Positions 14,701 through 25,722 of a stretch of 64,000 nt of DNA are shown here, one piece after another. Origin of the DNA: Glandiceps talaboti (Eukaryota > Hemichordata > Enteropneusta > Spengelidae); contig NC_135549.1 in assembly GCF_964340395.1 (NCBI RefSeq), forward strand, positions 17,093,842-17,157,841, written 5' to 3'. Under the pieces are notes generated by a model that saw only the letters and a program-made list of their open reading frames with translations, searched no databases and was not told the origin of the DNA. A program made the position numbers and the translations under genes. The stretch's first letter is position 1; each line of letters opens with the position of its first letter.

Positions 14701-17700
14701 ATACAGTGATTGAAGAATAATTTCTAATAAACAAATTTTCAACTACAATGTGTGCAAAATTACCATCTATCTGAAATAATGTAATAATAATATAACATAC
14801 AGGGTTCGTACACTTAAAGCAAAACAAAATTCCAGGACTTTCCAGGGGTTTTTCGTCAGTTTTCCAGGGGTATTCATATTGATTTTGGCCATTTTCCAGG
14901 GGTGTTGACACTAAAGTATATTTTTTGAATGACATCTAATTGTCTGATGTGGACGAGAAAAATCAAGAACAGTTCCCATATGTCACAAAACATTTTAAAG
15001 ACAATCGACACTATGCAAGATATTGGTTTCAAAACCACGTTTACACGCTAAGATTAACGGAGAAACCTCTGTCCTACCCCCTAAGTAGCCGTTTCGTCAA
15101 GCTGGTGCATTGATCGTGTAAGATTGAGTCGCAGCATTCGTCAGTCTAATTCAGACATATCCAGAAAAATAAATCAAAAACTAAAGTTTGTCCTCGTTAT
15201 TGTATGGTTTGATGTTACTAGATTTATAAGTCACCTAAAATAATTTTTTTCTTCCAAATTTTGAATAAAAACGTCATTTACGTAACGAAATTTCGAGCTA
15301 TGAATAACTAAATACATTCATCGCTTGCGTCTCGATGTTTATGTACCGATGCCACGAGTTGCGGAACATCGCGATTTCAACTCAAATTTGACCATTGACG
15401 AATGTTACTGTACCGACAACATAAAACAGTAGTTATTCTTTTAGAACATGTAACACAAATACCCATTTATCGACAAAATAAAAGTCACAACCCGGAAATT
15501 CAACTGCACTTCCCTAGGCCCTAGCCCTAGCTTGTAGTATCAGTCGACTCGTGCGCCGAACTTGTAACAATTTCTAATCGAGGTTGATGATGCTTTGATA
15601 CTCGCTACAGTGTTACGATAATCTTGTTAACAGACTTACTGTACATGTTACCCCGGCCGGGACTGTTACAATATCATGTCCCTGAAATGACGACTGGGAG
15701 ATGTACGGAGTAGCAATATATGCAAGATCGAAAGAAACAGTGCGGCGCCCATTCAACTAATACGCACGGTCTGTGGGGCAAAGTGTCTCGTGGAACGATC
15801 GCTTGACTGTCTGGGTTCAATCGGCGTGAATTTTAATTCATCACCCAGCGTGGCGAATGACTTTGAAAATATTTTCGCGATTTCACATTTACGAGATTCA
15901 GAATCATATGAATGGGTGGCTCGAGCACGGACATGACGATCGTCAATATTAATCGATCGATTGAACATGATCATTTTCCAGGGTTTTCCAGGGGTAGGGC
16001 GCATTTTTCCAGGGTTTTCCAGGGTTTTCCAGGGAGGGTTTGAAATTCCAGGGTTTTCCAGGGTTTTCCAGGACCGTGCGAACCCTGAACATAATATGAT
16101 TCCCTTTCCTCTCAATATCGGGAAATCGTCTTTATATTCTATTTAAATCTCAAAGCACAGTATGTTACATTTTGTACTCCTGTCTAGACCTACAGGTTAT
16201 AGCTAGACAGACATCACATTATCATCACCTTTACAATTGTTGTTATTCAATCCGAGATACTCAAGGTCAAGGTACACAAGGTAACAACACAATATATCAA
16301 CTGAAATCAATAAGTTAACATCTGAAGGATACATTTATGTGTTTTATGATTTTAAAGAAAACGGAAGGTCTCTGTATTCAAATATTCCAGAATCACTATT
16401 CACAGGAAGAGAATTACAGAAATCTGATTACCTACCAGTATTGAATTCAATGTGTAGAATTGTCGTGTTCAATTCTGTGTACTGCAAGTCAAGCTTTGTT
16501 ACAACACAATAATCTGTCTATTCTGATTTCAATGTGGTTTACTTTTTATTATACAAACTACACATATATTCTAAATTACAAGTTATTTAATAATACTGAT
16601 GTTCTTTTATAATTGTGTCTGTGAAACAAGATATGACTAGTATAAATTGTAAGCAAACCCAACCCTGAAACTACAACATATCCAAAGCAATTCTCTATTT
16701 TGACTAAAATAACCTATACCATGATTAACTATAAACTAAGAGATAAAACATAGTAGACAGTATGTTATGATTGAAACAATAGACAATAGGACAATTCTAC
16801 AGGATGACAGATGTATGGGCAGATTATTTACAACTCAGTGTGAGTGCTGGACTGTTGTATACAGCATGGCGCAAATGGGGAAGGGTGCACAGTGTGTGCG
16901 GAATGGTTGTCCACAGCACGGCCCTAATGGGGAAGGGTGCACAGTGTGTATACACTGACGTCTACAATAATGCCAAGGAGGAGGATGTCAGTATGTGCTA
17001 AACTGCCAAATACCGGTACACTGGTACCTGGGATACCAGGGGAGGGGGTGTCAATGTGTGCAGAACTGCTGTATAACTGTAACACTAACAGTATACAGTA
17101 CATGTGGCCAACAGAGGGTGGAGGTGTATGTGTGCAGAACTTCTGTATACAATGATACATAGGGTGTCACAGGGATCCAATGGGGGGGGGGGGCAGGGTC
17201 ACTGTCAGGTGAGGTAATCGGCAATAACACATCTCGAAGTAGGTATGTGTGTGTATGTGGGGGGGGGTAGTCAGTGACCGTTCTCTGGCTCTGGACATTT
17301 ATACGCAAACACTGTCATCATTCAACCCTTATTTCTACTATCATAGTTCACATCTAATATACAACACATGTCTAACATAAAACACCCAGTAAATGGTTTG
17401 TTTACCCTACCAGATATCAATGATATCTCACCAATAGTACATTACTGCCATTTATATGTCACTTAATCAGTGTGTCTGAAGTACTACAGATAAGTTTATC
17501 AATATTATCACCAATCCTCCCTACATCTATCTCCAAATCACACCAATATGAAAACCATATACATTTATGTACAAATCCAATATTGTGTTTTCAATCATCC
17601 AAGAACAACAACAAATACTCTTTAATTTACTGATGTGTGATAGATTATTTTCAAAACAAAGAGTACACACAAAGACAAATTATTTAGTCTCCCATATTAA

Positions 17701-20700
17701 ACTAAGTGTGCAGAATGACCTGAATGGATGAGATGGACCAGATTAGGTCAAATTCATTGTTGACAGGACATATATCATACCATGTACTGTTTTGGTGCAT
17801 CAAGCTGTTACAATGTCAATAGAAATAGAGTGTATTGTCTAGATCCAGGTCATACATTGTTCACTATAGACAGGCTAATGACAAAATGATAAAATATTGG
17901 GGTACAGCAGATGTTTAGTTTTGTTGCTGACTGACATAAAACTTAAAAGCCTTGTCCCAACCTGACAGATTCAAACTGAACGATTCAGTTTCTGTCCCCA
18001 CAAGAAATCTAAGCTATAGATTTGAATTGACTAGCTCACCTTTACTTTTGTATTGGTCTAGAACTATTTTGAATCCTTCTCCATCCCACACACCCACCCA
18101 CCCCCACCCCTGTTTTTTTTAACTGATTAAACTAACTCAGTTCAATCCGGTTTCAGTGCATGTTGGAACAGGACAAATGATTCTGATTCTATTTCAAACC
18201 AATTTAAAATTCCATGTACTGACACGGCTAAATCTCATATGAATATATTCAATGACAATTACATGTCATATTGGAAAAAATAGCACCAATGGCATTGTAA
18301 CACAACTGTATTTGGCTGTTGCTATAGGTGTTGTCCTGTTACTAAGTATATTTGCATACATTTCTGGAACCTTTATTAACTTGCCTACCCTTCCCCCCAG
18401 TTTTTCATCTTTGCAATATAAACTATCATTTACATGTAACTGTTGCTATGGGTGTGGTCCTGTTGCTAGGCATATCTGTAATCACTTACCTACCCATCCG
18501 TTATCTTTGTAATATATTTATGCATCATTTCACTGTTGCTAAGGGCATGGTCATGGTTGATAGGGCCAATTGTGTCAAAATGTTTTCAACAATAACTGCA
18601 GAATAACACCGTCAGAAACATCCCTACCAAGTTTCAACCCCATTCACCACACAGTTTCAAGATATAAGTTTTTTTTACTTAATTTGCATATCATTGATGG
18701 GATCATCATGTTGTGAATACAGCTTCATCGACACATGCCCACATGCATCTCCATTAAATTTCAGCCCAATCTGCTCAGTAATTTTGGAATTATATATTTC
18801 TAACCAAAAAGACACATTTTTGGTCTAATTTGCATATCACTAATGGGATCATGTCATGAACAATTCATAATCTCAACACCCCTAAGAATGCTCCCATCAA
18901 ATTTCAGACCAATCTGCCAAGTAGTTGAATTGGTACTACAAGTCAATTATGTATACATTTTGGTAGTCTACTGACTATCAATGGCTTCCAAACTGGGGAG
19001 AGAGATTTGAGATTTGACACATGGATAGCCTCTAGACTGACATTTTGGTATCAGTAAACACCGGAAGTTTTAACCTACAAAGTATGAAGTATCGCTACAG
19101 GAAAGGACTCGTAATATCAAATATTTGGCTCCTTTAGAGTGAACAAATCTGACAGCCATCACCATACTAACTATTCATCATATTTTACACAGAATGTGTG
19201 ACATGCAAATATAAATTACAGAGCTAAAATTATTTACACTGGATTTATACCATCTGTATTTGCTTTTAAATTATCAAAACACATTTCAACCAACAATTAC
19301 ATAAAGCATAAATCTAATTGAAACATTTTTAGGTTTAATTTATTTCTCACATTTCAATATGTATATCAAAAAAGAAATTCGTTGCAAGTGTTAATTTGCC
19401 CTCAGATATTACACTCTAGCACCAAATAATGGTTTTTTTTATTAGTAATATTGAGTTCGGAGCCAGTGAATTTTAATATACAATGGAAAAGATGTATTTT
19501 CACCCTGAAGGTAGAGATATCGTACATTATATTATACCAGTATATTGATGGTGGAAATCGAGGGATCTGATTGGTCTAGACATCGAACTAGCGCGTCTAA
19601 AACAAGTGATAATGCACTGCTGGTACGATAATGCACTGCTGGCACGCGTCCAAATTTTGTTCGTCTACGAGCGTTGAGTTGTAGTCCGCCGTGATACTGA
19701 TAGTGAACTCTTCGAATTGTCAGAGGAGGATTTTCTCTCAATGAGACAATATTTTATGAGAAATTATGAAGGAAATTTCGAAAGCAACCCAGTCATCGCG
19801 TATTTGTTCAAATCATCGCCTACTACATGTACTAAGGTCAAGGTGCTAGGCATGCACGAGATCGGTCCCAGCCTCGGCGCGGCACGGCTAGCTGGAGTGG
19901 AAACATTGGTGAGCTGTCCTGTCCTGTCATAAAAATGAAGCAAGTGAAAGAGGTTACACTGGCCGACTTACCATTAATCTAAATAGAAATTTGTCTGGGA
20001 TCCCGTCCTAAATCTGCTGAGGTAACTTCCAGTAATATAAATACATTGTAAATATCAACCTGTCTATCACTTCACCGAGTCACGAATTCGGCCGGGAGCG
20101 ATCGAAGCGAGTCACGAATTCGGCCGGGTGCGATCGAATAAACCACTTCAAGTTTATACCTTGAGTCAAACAGGTTGTTTATTCATCACTGTGCACTTTT
20201 AATGAGCCGATCAATGTACAGATTATCCCTAGAAACGACGAGCAGATAAAATAAATCCAGTTGCTGCACGACGTTCACATTATTGAGGCCAAGATCAGCT
20301 GTCTTGAAAAGCAGCGTTATTGTTATGCAAATTAGACACAGAGGCGCATACTATGAAACGCGAAAACGTTAGTTCTTATCTTGTTTCCGATATTATCAAT
20401 ATACTAGTATAATATAATAGCGATAAACCACCCCCTGGGGAAGGTATACCATCCCCAGGGGGTGGTTTATTGCTTAAATATAAACTAAAAGAAATACTTT
20501 ATCATGAGGCATTGACTTTGGCAGTGTATTATTAATGAATCTAAAGCAACAGTAACTATAACAACAACTATAATTGAAAGAAAGTGTTTATGTTGGCTTT
20601 GTATTTTCTATCACTTCTGTAGATTGATAAAAATCGCACAGACATGAGTATCAATGTTTGATATAGTGTGGTATGAATTACAGACACATGAGAAACACAA

Positions 20701-21482
20701 GACACCATTATCATACAGAGGACGCCAAGGGAAACATAATATTAGATGAAATCAGAAAATGATGAGATGAAATGTTAACAGTTGTAAACTACTGGAGCAG
20801 TGACTCAAGACATCATTATCTCACAAAGGGGGCTCCACGGGAAACATAATATTAGATGTAATGTTAACAGGTCTATACTAAAGGAGCAGTAACTCAACAA
20901 CACAGCTCATAAAAATTAAATATTTTATACAGTTACCATGGAAATACACAGTAGACATACAAAACATTATATTTAGAATGATGAATTGTCGACAGTGCTA
21001 TGCTACTGGAGCAGTAACTCAATTCTGTGACTCCTAAATTAAATGTTACCATGGAAATAACAGACACACAAAACAAAATAACGTGAAATGTCAACAGGTC
21101 TATACTGTAGCAGTATGTCAGCTTAATAACACCTTAAGTATGCTGTAACATTATCCTGGAAATATTACATTATGTTTACAAAACATAATTTACATTCGAG
21201 GGAAATCGTGAAATTCTGACTTCTCACATATCATGGTTCCTATAAGTATGCTCCTGTAGCAGTATGGCAGCTCAACGACACTTTAAATATATGTTATAAC
21301 GTTACCATAGCAATACAAAATAGACTAACAAAACATAATTTAGATTTTTAAATTTTAACAGGGAAATTTTTGAAAAATTGACTATCTACACATCATATGG
21401 ACTAATTATGTAATTTAATATTCTTACCAGCAAGGCAGGCAATGACAGATGTCAAAACTACTGCAATCTTTACCCATGCCAT
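31..21482 (-). CDS. Gene B: L1-family cell adhesion molecule, 5' part (signal peptide + Ig1-Ig6), runs off left edge
   Basis: Spliced model, minus strand: 21482-21428, 13296-12991, 11923-11828, 9435-9214, 8779-8683, 8234-8026, 7629-7333, 6441-6151, 1290-1127, 148-31. Every junction is GT/AG and every phase matches, giving 618 codons plus one base without a stop. Residues 1-18 are a signal peptide. Six Ig domains follow, with cysteine pairs C51/C101, C145/C196, C254/C304, C352/C405, C454/C506 and C548/C600. Six Ig domains with L1-type signatures (GNLYF in Ig2, MYQC in Ig4, a DGxxLDxD stretch in Ig6) place it with neuroglian/NrCAM/neurofascin rather than DSCAM. In this family Ig1-4 fold back as an adhesive horseshoe at the cell surface of neurons and glia. 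No RGD is seen in Ig6, unlike vertebrate L1. The FN3 domains, membrane span and tail are expected beyond base 1. Contactin (six Ig, GPI-anchored) is the main alternative, because the tail is not visible. Confidence 0.88.
149..1126. other. Gene B intron within Ig6
   Basis: Non-coding, with a CA/TG-like short tract near 450. The only structured element is an imperfect inverted repeat, arms 878-910 and 926-957. Confidence 0.7.
878..957. repeat. Imperfect inverted repeat (MITE-like)
   Basis: Arms of about 32 bp, 878-910 and 926-957, share CACAACTTGTACAT on the left and its complement on the right, with a 15-bp loop. Weaker symmetry extends outward (ATTTCCATT near 865, AAATGGAAT near 987), suggesting a decayed foldback element. 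Confidence 0.65.
1127..1290 (-). CDS. Gene B exon: first half of Ig6
   Basis: 164 bp, phase 1 to 0, residues 525-579. It encodes DGTAITQWPL, TTLTCKATSDSLLDL (Cys548), YIWLLDG (Trp562) and QLDFDDDSHYRR. This closely follows the NrCAM/neurofascin Ig6 pattern. Donor is GTAAGT. Confidence 0.87.
2906..3268. mobile_element. Foldback/MITE-like element with long inverted repeats
   Basis: The ends read CTAAAGTGGCCATATGG and, inverted, TTAAAGTGGCCATATGG. The inverted similarity continues about 150 bp inward on both sides (a TTTTATCATGG block, then GTCTGTGTTTGTAACT). The element is about 363 bp, AT-rich and has no coding capacity. The family is not named here. Confidence 0.7.
3884..4200. mobile_element. 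MITE with TTAA ends
   Basis: Perfect 14-bp terminal inverted repeats TTAAAGGGGAACAT, starting and ending exactly on TTAA, the target-site type of piggyBac-like elements. Length is 317 bp, non-coding. A second inverted repeat lies inside (about 4068-4094 with 4155-4180). Confidence 0.7.
5495..5641. repeat. 21-bp tandem repeat, 7 copies
   Basis: The unit is close to ACATCAGTAAAATGTAACGA plus one base, with gradual sequence drift along the array. Because 21 is a multiple of 3, open frames run through on both strands. They are not taken as genes. Confidence 0.8.
6151..6441 (-). CDS. Gene B exon: Ig5
   Basis: 291 bp, phase 1 to 1, residues 428-524. It encodes ALAPSFDKEPL, GDVIIECNPEAAPKP (Cys454), FRWLH (Trp466), GHLKINNV and DGGKYTC (Cys506), ending GYLLIR. 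Acceptor is TTTACAG and donor is GTGAGT. Confidence 0.9.
6442..7332. other. Gene B intron between Ig4 and Ig5
   Basis: Non-coding. It contains the alternating 39/40-bp tandem array at 6633-6791, then two diverged copies of an about 150-bp segment (near 6880-7010 and 7050-7190) sharing AAATCAAGTTGAGATTC-like text. Confidence 0.65.
6633..6791. repeat. Alternating 39/40-bp tandem repeat, 4 copies
   Basis: Units start at 6633, 6672, 6712 and 6751. Units 1 and 3 read GGAATCGAG; units 2 and 4 read GGAATTGGAG. Each unit contains a small hairpin, TTCCAC...GTGGAA. Confidence 0.8.
7333..7629 (-). CDS. Gene B exon: Ig4
   Basis: 297 bp, phase 1 to 1, residues 329-427, a complete Ig domain in one exon. 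It begins APPRWVKQ and has VFECEAEGTEP (Cys352), YTWYRNGEQL (Trp364) and the F-strand SAMYQC (Cys405). The MYQC form is characteristic of Ig4 in L1-type proteins, the last domain of the adhesive horseshoe. Confidence 0.9.
8026..8234 (-). CDS. Gene B exon: second half of Ig3
   Basis: 209 bp, phase 2 to 1, residues 259-328. It contains PVPRLSW (Trp266), ILLIRNIQLEDAGNYEC (Cys304) and a glycine-rich ESTPSGGGNP loop. The acceptor is CCTCACAG. The acceptor plus the first about 25 coding bases recur three more times in the intron just upstream (8274-8420). The proximal site is chosen because only it stays open. Confidence 0.87.
8212..8425 (-). repeat. Tandem copies of the Ig3 exon 3' splice site
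   Basis: Four units starting at about 8212, 8274, 8330 and 8392 (spacing 62, 56, 62). Each holds the minus-strand acceptor region and the first coding bases of the Ig3 exon (SPVPRLSW in the real exon, SPVTRLSW in a decayed copy). Only the unit at 8212 continues into an open exon. Confidence 0.75.
8683..8779 (-). CDS. Gene B exon: first half of Ig3
   Basis: 97 bp, phase 1 to 2, residues 227-258. It encodes VLEGDDVTLECFFKG with Cys254. The donor GTCAGT is followed at once by a short GTCA run. The exon joins the next to give Ser259, restoring a GSPVPRLSW stretch with core Trp266. Confidence 0.85.
8940..9135. repeat. Compound microsatellite (CTGT, TG, TATG)
   Basis: Runs of CTGT, then TG, then TATG, then CTGT, in the intron between Ig2 and Ig3. 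They create cysteine- or histidine-rich spurious frames on both strands. Confidence 0.85.
9214..9435 (-). CDS. Gene B exon: second half of Ig2
   Basis: 222 bp, phase 1 to 1, residues 153-226. It starts with LEIYWYKD (core Trp158) and contains the L1-family strand NNGNLYFAKV and the F-strand DAGNYHC with Cys196. The donor is GTAAGT. A CA/TG-rich microsatellite tract lies about 80 bp beyond it in the intron. Confidence 0.88.
10026..10195. repeat. Inverted repeat, 39-bp arms
   Basis: Arms 10026-10064 and 10157-10195 share GTAGATGTCGGC and its complement with few mismatches. The spacer of about 92 bp is locally richer in CpG than its surroundings. MITE-like. Confidence 0.7.
11024..11090. repeat. 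Hairpin with telomere-type repeats in the loop
   Basis: Perfect 16-bp arms, ATCAGAGCTTGTCAAA at 11024-11039 and its complement at 11075-11090. The loop carries GGG(TTAGGG)3 at 11052-11072. Confidence 0.8.
11634..11716. repeat. CA microsatellite
   Basis: About 40 CA units with a single TA interruption, in an intron of gene B. Confidence 0.95.
11828..11923 (-). CDS. Gene B exon: Ig1-Ig2 linker and first half of Ig2
   Basis: 96 bp, phase 1 to 1, acceptor TTATAG and donor GTAAGA. It is a small exon that fits exactly between its neighbours. It encodes residues 121-152 with ENLGFMLECKPPSAYP, the B-strand Cys145 and the PPxxYP turn typical of L1-family Ig2. Phase continuity and the completed Ig2 fold are the evidence. 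Confidence 0.85.
11924..12990. other. Gene B intron between Ig1 and Ig2
   Basis: Just over 1 kb of non-coding sequence. A short stretch near 12420-12545 is richer in GC, but no exon or repeat could be supported in it. Confidence 0.55.
12991..13296 (-). CDS. Gene B exon: Ig1
   Basis: 306 bp, phase 1 to 1, donor GTAAGT. It encodes residues 19-120, a whole Ig domain in one exon. Visible are GPHITREP at the start, YLECEADGYPRPTYSW with Cys51 and Trp63, and the F-strand DKGNYQC with Cys101. The EADGYPRPTYSW and NEFG segments resemble Ig1 of neurofascin and neuroglian. Confidence 0.88.
14800..16087. mobile_element. Non-autonomous hAT-like DNA transposon
   Basis: The ends are CAGGGTTCGTAC and, inverted, CAGGGTTCGCAC, flanked on both sides by AACATA (14794-14799 and 16088-16093). 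Many TTTTCCAGGG motifs lie just inside both ends, all in the same orientation. The 1288-bp interior shows no transposase. The CAGGG ends suggest hAT, but those normally make 8-bp target duplications; only 6 matching bases are seen. Confidence 0.65.
18290..18960. repeat. Imperfect tandem repeats, two families
   Basis: At 18310-18560 three copies of an about 125-bp unit carry TGTTGCTA..GGTGT..TCCTGTTGCTA. At 18610-18940 two to three copies of an about 165-bp unit carry AAATTTCAGNCCAATCTGC and TTTGCATATCA.TGATGGGATCAT-like text. No coding function is seen. Confidence 0.6.
19608..20128. repeat. CpG-richer block with short direct repeats
   Basis: GATAATGCACTGCTGG occurs at 19608-19623 and 19627-19642. 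GAGTCACGAATTCGGCCGGG occurs twice near 20078-20128. The block may be an inserted element, but no termini were found. Confidence 0.45.
20424..20469. repeat. GC-rich hairpin
   Basis: Perfect 18-bp arms TAAACCACCCCCTGGGGA (20424-20441) and complement (20452-20469). The 10-bp loop contains the palindrome GGTATACC. Confidence 0.85.
20680..21340. repeat. Degenerate tandem array upstream of signal-peptide exon
   Basis: Five or six diverged units of about 110-160 bp. They share GGAGCAGTAACTCAA, GTTACCATGGAAAT and CAAAACATAAT blocks in the same order. Confidence 0.6.
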
Positions 21483-21509
21483 TTTGACCATATACAGGTT
21501 CTTGTCAAC
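21428..21509 (-). CDS. Gene B exon: start codon and signal peptide
   Basis: Coding part is 21482-21428; bases 21509-21483 are 5'UTR after a pyrimidine-rich acceptor. The start ATG is the first in the exon and gives MAWVKIAVVLTSVIACLA, a short positive N-region, a hydrophobic core and an ACLA cleavage-type end. The exon ends on the first base of a codon at a GTAAGA donor. That base joins the Ig1 exon to make Asp19. The upstream acceptor means at least one non-coding 5' exon exists. Confidence 0.85.
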
Positions 21510-24500
21510 CTGAAAAGGAAGGAAACACATATCAAATATTAATAATGTTGATAGAGTAGTAAGTAACACAAACGTACATGAAGAAATAGACTGACCCTAA
21601 CATATTCAATAAATGATGCATTTACATACATAGACTAAAAATAGACCAAGGTCTATCTGTGCCACAAATACATCAGTTATGACCCTACCACTATTTCTGG
21701 TAAATTAAAGCATTCTAAATTCGAAAGCTTAGGGAGAAATTGTTTTCAATCTTTTAAGCTGACAGATATAATTGAAGTCACTTAAGGGGGCCTTGTCACC
21801 ACACTCCAGACTTGTTTACCAACATAATACAAAAACCTGATACATTTTTCCACGCTCAGTAAAGGAAAATATTGGGAATATGACATTAGAATGGAGAAAA
21901 ATATTTGGGAATTTGACATCAAAATAAAGGAAAATATTGGGAATAATCTAATAACATATGCATATTTTAAAACTATACAATTTCAAGAATCTCTATATTG
22001 AATATTTTACTAAGTTTCAGTATTCACTATACAGGTAATGGTATGTTATTTACAAGCACACATAATGAGATAATTCTTGGGGCATTCAGACTTACCCTCT
22101 TAAAAATTGCTAGCTAGGACTCAGAATTTATAGTAGTAGTCCAGGACACATAAACTACTGAACATCATATCTAGACTACCAAATTAATAGTAGATCAGGA
22201 CACATTGACTACTAAACACTGTCCTAGACTACCAAGTTTATAAGGCAGTGGTAGGCTATTAGACCAATGGAAATCAACAGAAAATTATAACTGAAATAGT
22301 TGACTTGGCTAAATCTGACTGGCAGTAGTCCAGGACTATAGACTACTGAACATCTGATCACTATCTCTTGATTTTCAAATATACAAAGCAGCCAGTTTCA
22401 CCACTGGAAATCAACAGAAAAATGTAGCTGAAATAGTTGACGTGGCCATTAAAATCTGAACAAATTGCTACAAGTCCTGTTTGTCCACAGATTAAATATA
22501 TTGGATACACTGTGCAATGACTTTTTCTCATTTTAAACATTATATAGATATCTAAAATACTTTGTGAAATGCAAACTTAACTAGTTATATATTAACTGCC
22601 ACTCATCACTTAGTTGATGCAACATTCTAATCACACATTAACAGTTACTGACAGATGATGATGAGTAACAATTAACAACGCAAAACAGTAAGATGTATCT
22701 TTACAAATAAATTCAAACTTTGTACTGCCCCAAAATACTTGGATAAATCCTAGCTTTCGACGCAAGTCTTCAGGTCTAACTCAGGGATGTGAGGTCAAGC
22801 ATTGTTGCAATCAGAACATTAGAACCATCGCTAAACAGAGACGCGGGCCGATACACTTTATCACCTGTCTGGGACAATATTCTGAGGGCACATATGCGTA
22901 ACCAATGTGTGACTTCACATCCCTGAAGAAGAGACCTGGGGAGTCAGTATCTTGGTGAAGTACAAAGTTTTAATTTATTTGTAACTATGCACCTGCACAG
23001 ACGAGTCTTCATCATAATAGCAACATGTATCATTAGTGTATACTAGCCTCATATATGTAACACAGACAGACAAACAAAAACATGTACAGACCAAAACGCA
23101 ACACAAACGACAGGATTTCTTTGGAAGTCATACATCAGATCATTACATCCACATTTGCTTGTTCAGCAATTCAATTTCAAACCAGTTTTACCCCTCAGGC
23201 GTCTAGGTCACTTTGATGTGCCACTGAAACACAACAATTTCTGGTGACACAGCAACATTTGACGTTATCCGATCACTTACTGATGACAAATGTGCCCTCT
23301 GGGCACTACTCACGCAAAACAATTTCTTGTGATCCACCATAATAATAAGGTGTTCCCCTTTCCCTTACTTGTGAAACCCCATTTTTATCATTTTGACCGA
23401 CATCAAAAATATATGTCGATGGAATACTGGTATAAAACATAAAAATGACACAATGTTCTACATACACGTTGGTAAAACCTATTCACTGATGACTGACAAG
23501 AGTATTGTTGCCACCCAATTATTTATGTACAAGAAACATGTCATGTTAACCCTGCATATCACACTATACTACTATGTACTAGCAGCTTGGTTCATGTAGA
23601 GTTCAGTGACGGAGCTGAAATTACATTTTCTAATTTAGTTTTTGACTTCAAAGATGTCGGCGCTTACAGGGCTATCTAATAAAGTACTTGATACACACCA
23701 CTGCTAGCGTCACCAGTATCAAATGATTTCTTTCAAAAGGTCATCGTCTTGTCGTCTAAGGAAGAACAACAGTCTCTGCCTTTTAACATCGACTCTATCA
23801 ATTCTTCTGTCTGCATAAATAGGTTTAATAGTTAATGTGATATTTCACTAAATTTCTTCTAGGAATTAGGATAAATATTTGCTACACCTGTAGGACACAT
23901 GGATATTTCTACTTAACAGTTACACGAACGCCAAACCCTGTGTACCATAGTTGTCATGCAGTCTGACATTGCTATTATATTAATCTGGCATTAGATTCAC
24001 AATAATACTGGTGTACACTACAGTGACTTTCACAATGTATTTTATGATCATAGCGATATCCCATAATTACCAGTAAACCAAACACAAACCTACATGTATA
24101 TCGGTACAACAGCCCTTTTATGAATTTCTCAACTTTGTAGGGAACATACAATCCATTTCATCCTTTGTACACACATAGGATTAAAGCATTCACATTGCAA
24201 CCTCTACCCTACCAGGTCCCCAAATTTTACAGCTACGTTGACTGAGGCACAATCGTGGTTCAAATCTTGCACAAAAAATTGAGTCATTAGAAACAAATGG
24301 CAGCAGCAAGACTAAAGCCAACAATGTGCAGATTCTAAGCCTGCCATTCTAACTATTCTGATTTTGTTTGTTACGTACAACTTACATGTGACTTACATCT
24401 AGAGGTTTCAGCCTGCCATTCTAGCCACTCCGATTTTGATTGTTACGACTTACAAGTGACATACCTCTAAGGAAATTCTGTATAATCAAACTGTTAATAT

Positions 24501-25450
24501 CAAAAATATCTTTCATTCAAAAAATAGCACACACAAAAGCTACCTAATGAAAAGTTGTTACATAGCACAGGTCATGAAATGTTTAAAACCATACCTTCAA
24601 CTGAGCTGCATTGGCAATTGACAAGTCACCCCTACAAATTTACTAACAATGAACTCTTACAAATAAAAAGTCTGATGTCAAAGACATCCTTATATATAAG
24701 GGTGAGGTTTTTTTTTTTTTGTTTCTCATCTCCAATGGAATAGTCAGGCGGGTCGGGCGGGCGAAATAAAAAAAAAAGGGGGGCAAGAAAAAAAAATGTA
24801 TTTTTTCAGTTCTATTCTCTGTCCTTTCTGTCCTGTTAGTCTCTATACAACTTCATTTCTCTTCTCTTTATTGAATTCCTTGTTACAAGTCTCTTTCCTT
24901 CATTTTAGCAAGGTTGACAAGTCCGTAGAACAACTTTGTAAGAAGATGATTGAATACTTATCATCCTGATGGGTGTATATCTGTAGCCATGAACTATTGT
25001 GTGATTTTATCAGGAGTACTAATACATTCGTCCTATTAATCAAACTGGCATTGCCATCGCTAACAATGTTTTCAAGTTATCCAATTTGAACTTTAGTATG
25101 TAACTTTTTGAAACATTTACGTGATTGTCATCAGTGTGCTAGATGAATTTTCATTTATATAAACCATTACTTCTATGAAACATTTTTCTTCAGTGTGAAC
25201 TTGTCAAAATAATCCACCAGATAACATGTAAACATTTCTAGAACTCAGAACCCCTTTGGGATTTACTGTTTAAAAGTTTAAAAGGGTTGGGTGGGTGGGT
25301 GGGTGAGAGGGGGGGGGGGGGGGGGTTAGACGGCGGTGTTCTGCCAAGGTTTCCAACAAGTGGGGACACAGGCCCCTTGGTTCCAAAAAGTGGTGTCATT
25401 TGACAGGGAGTGGGGTCAATTATTATTGTCTATGAAATATTCATATAAAT

Positions 25451-25488
25451 TATCTCAGACCACTATAGAGATACTGTGGTCTGAGATA
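25451..25488. repeat. Short hairpin
   Basis: 13-bp arms TATCTCAGACCAC and complement. The core CTCAGACCACTA recurs near 38906 and 42461, suggesting a dispersed repeat. Confidence 0.6.
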
Positions 25489-25627
25489 TTCCATTACGTA
25501 TAGACTATTACCTAACTACATAAAAAAATTCCATTCATAATAACAGTTCCCAGTAAGCTATTTTTTGAAAATTGTGTACAACATTACACCTTAGAAAAAG
25601 AAGGCAATTAAGATTATGTAATTTTAA

Positions 25628-25721
<94 letters not shown>

Positions 25722-25722
25722 T
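25628..25722. repeat. TA microsatellite
   Basis: About 47 uninterrupted TA units, followed by a short imperfect tail. Confidence 0.95.

Larger units (their letters stand above)
13297..21427. other. Gene B intron between signal-peptide exon and Ig1
   Basis: An 8.1-kb intron with no supported exon. It contains the hAT-like element (14800-16087), imperfect repeats near 16870-16950, tandem repeats at 18290-18960, a CpG-richer block with short direct repeats at 19530-20150, the hairpin at 20424-20469, and a degenerate tandem array at 20680-21340. Confidence 0.65.

Noticed and set aside
15753-16115. 120-codon frame inside the hAT-like element
   Set aside because: It reads through the TTCCAGGG repeat array as proline/tryptophan-rich text and shows no transposase motifs.
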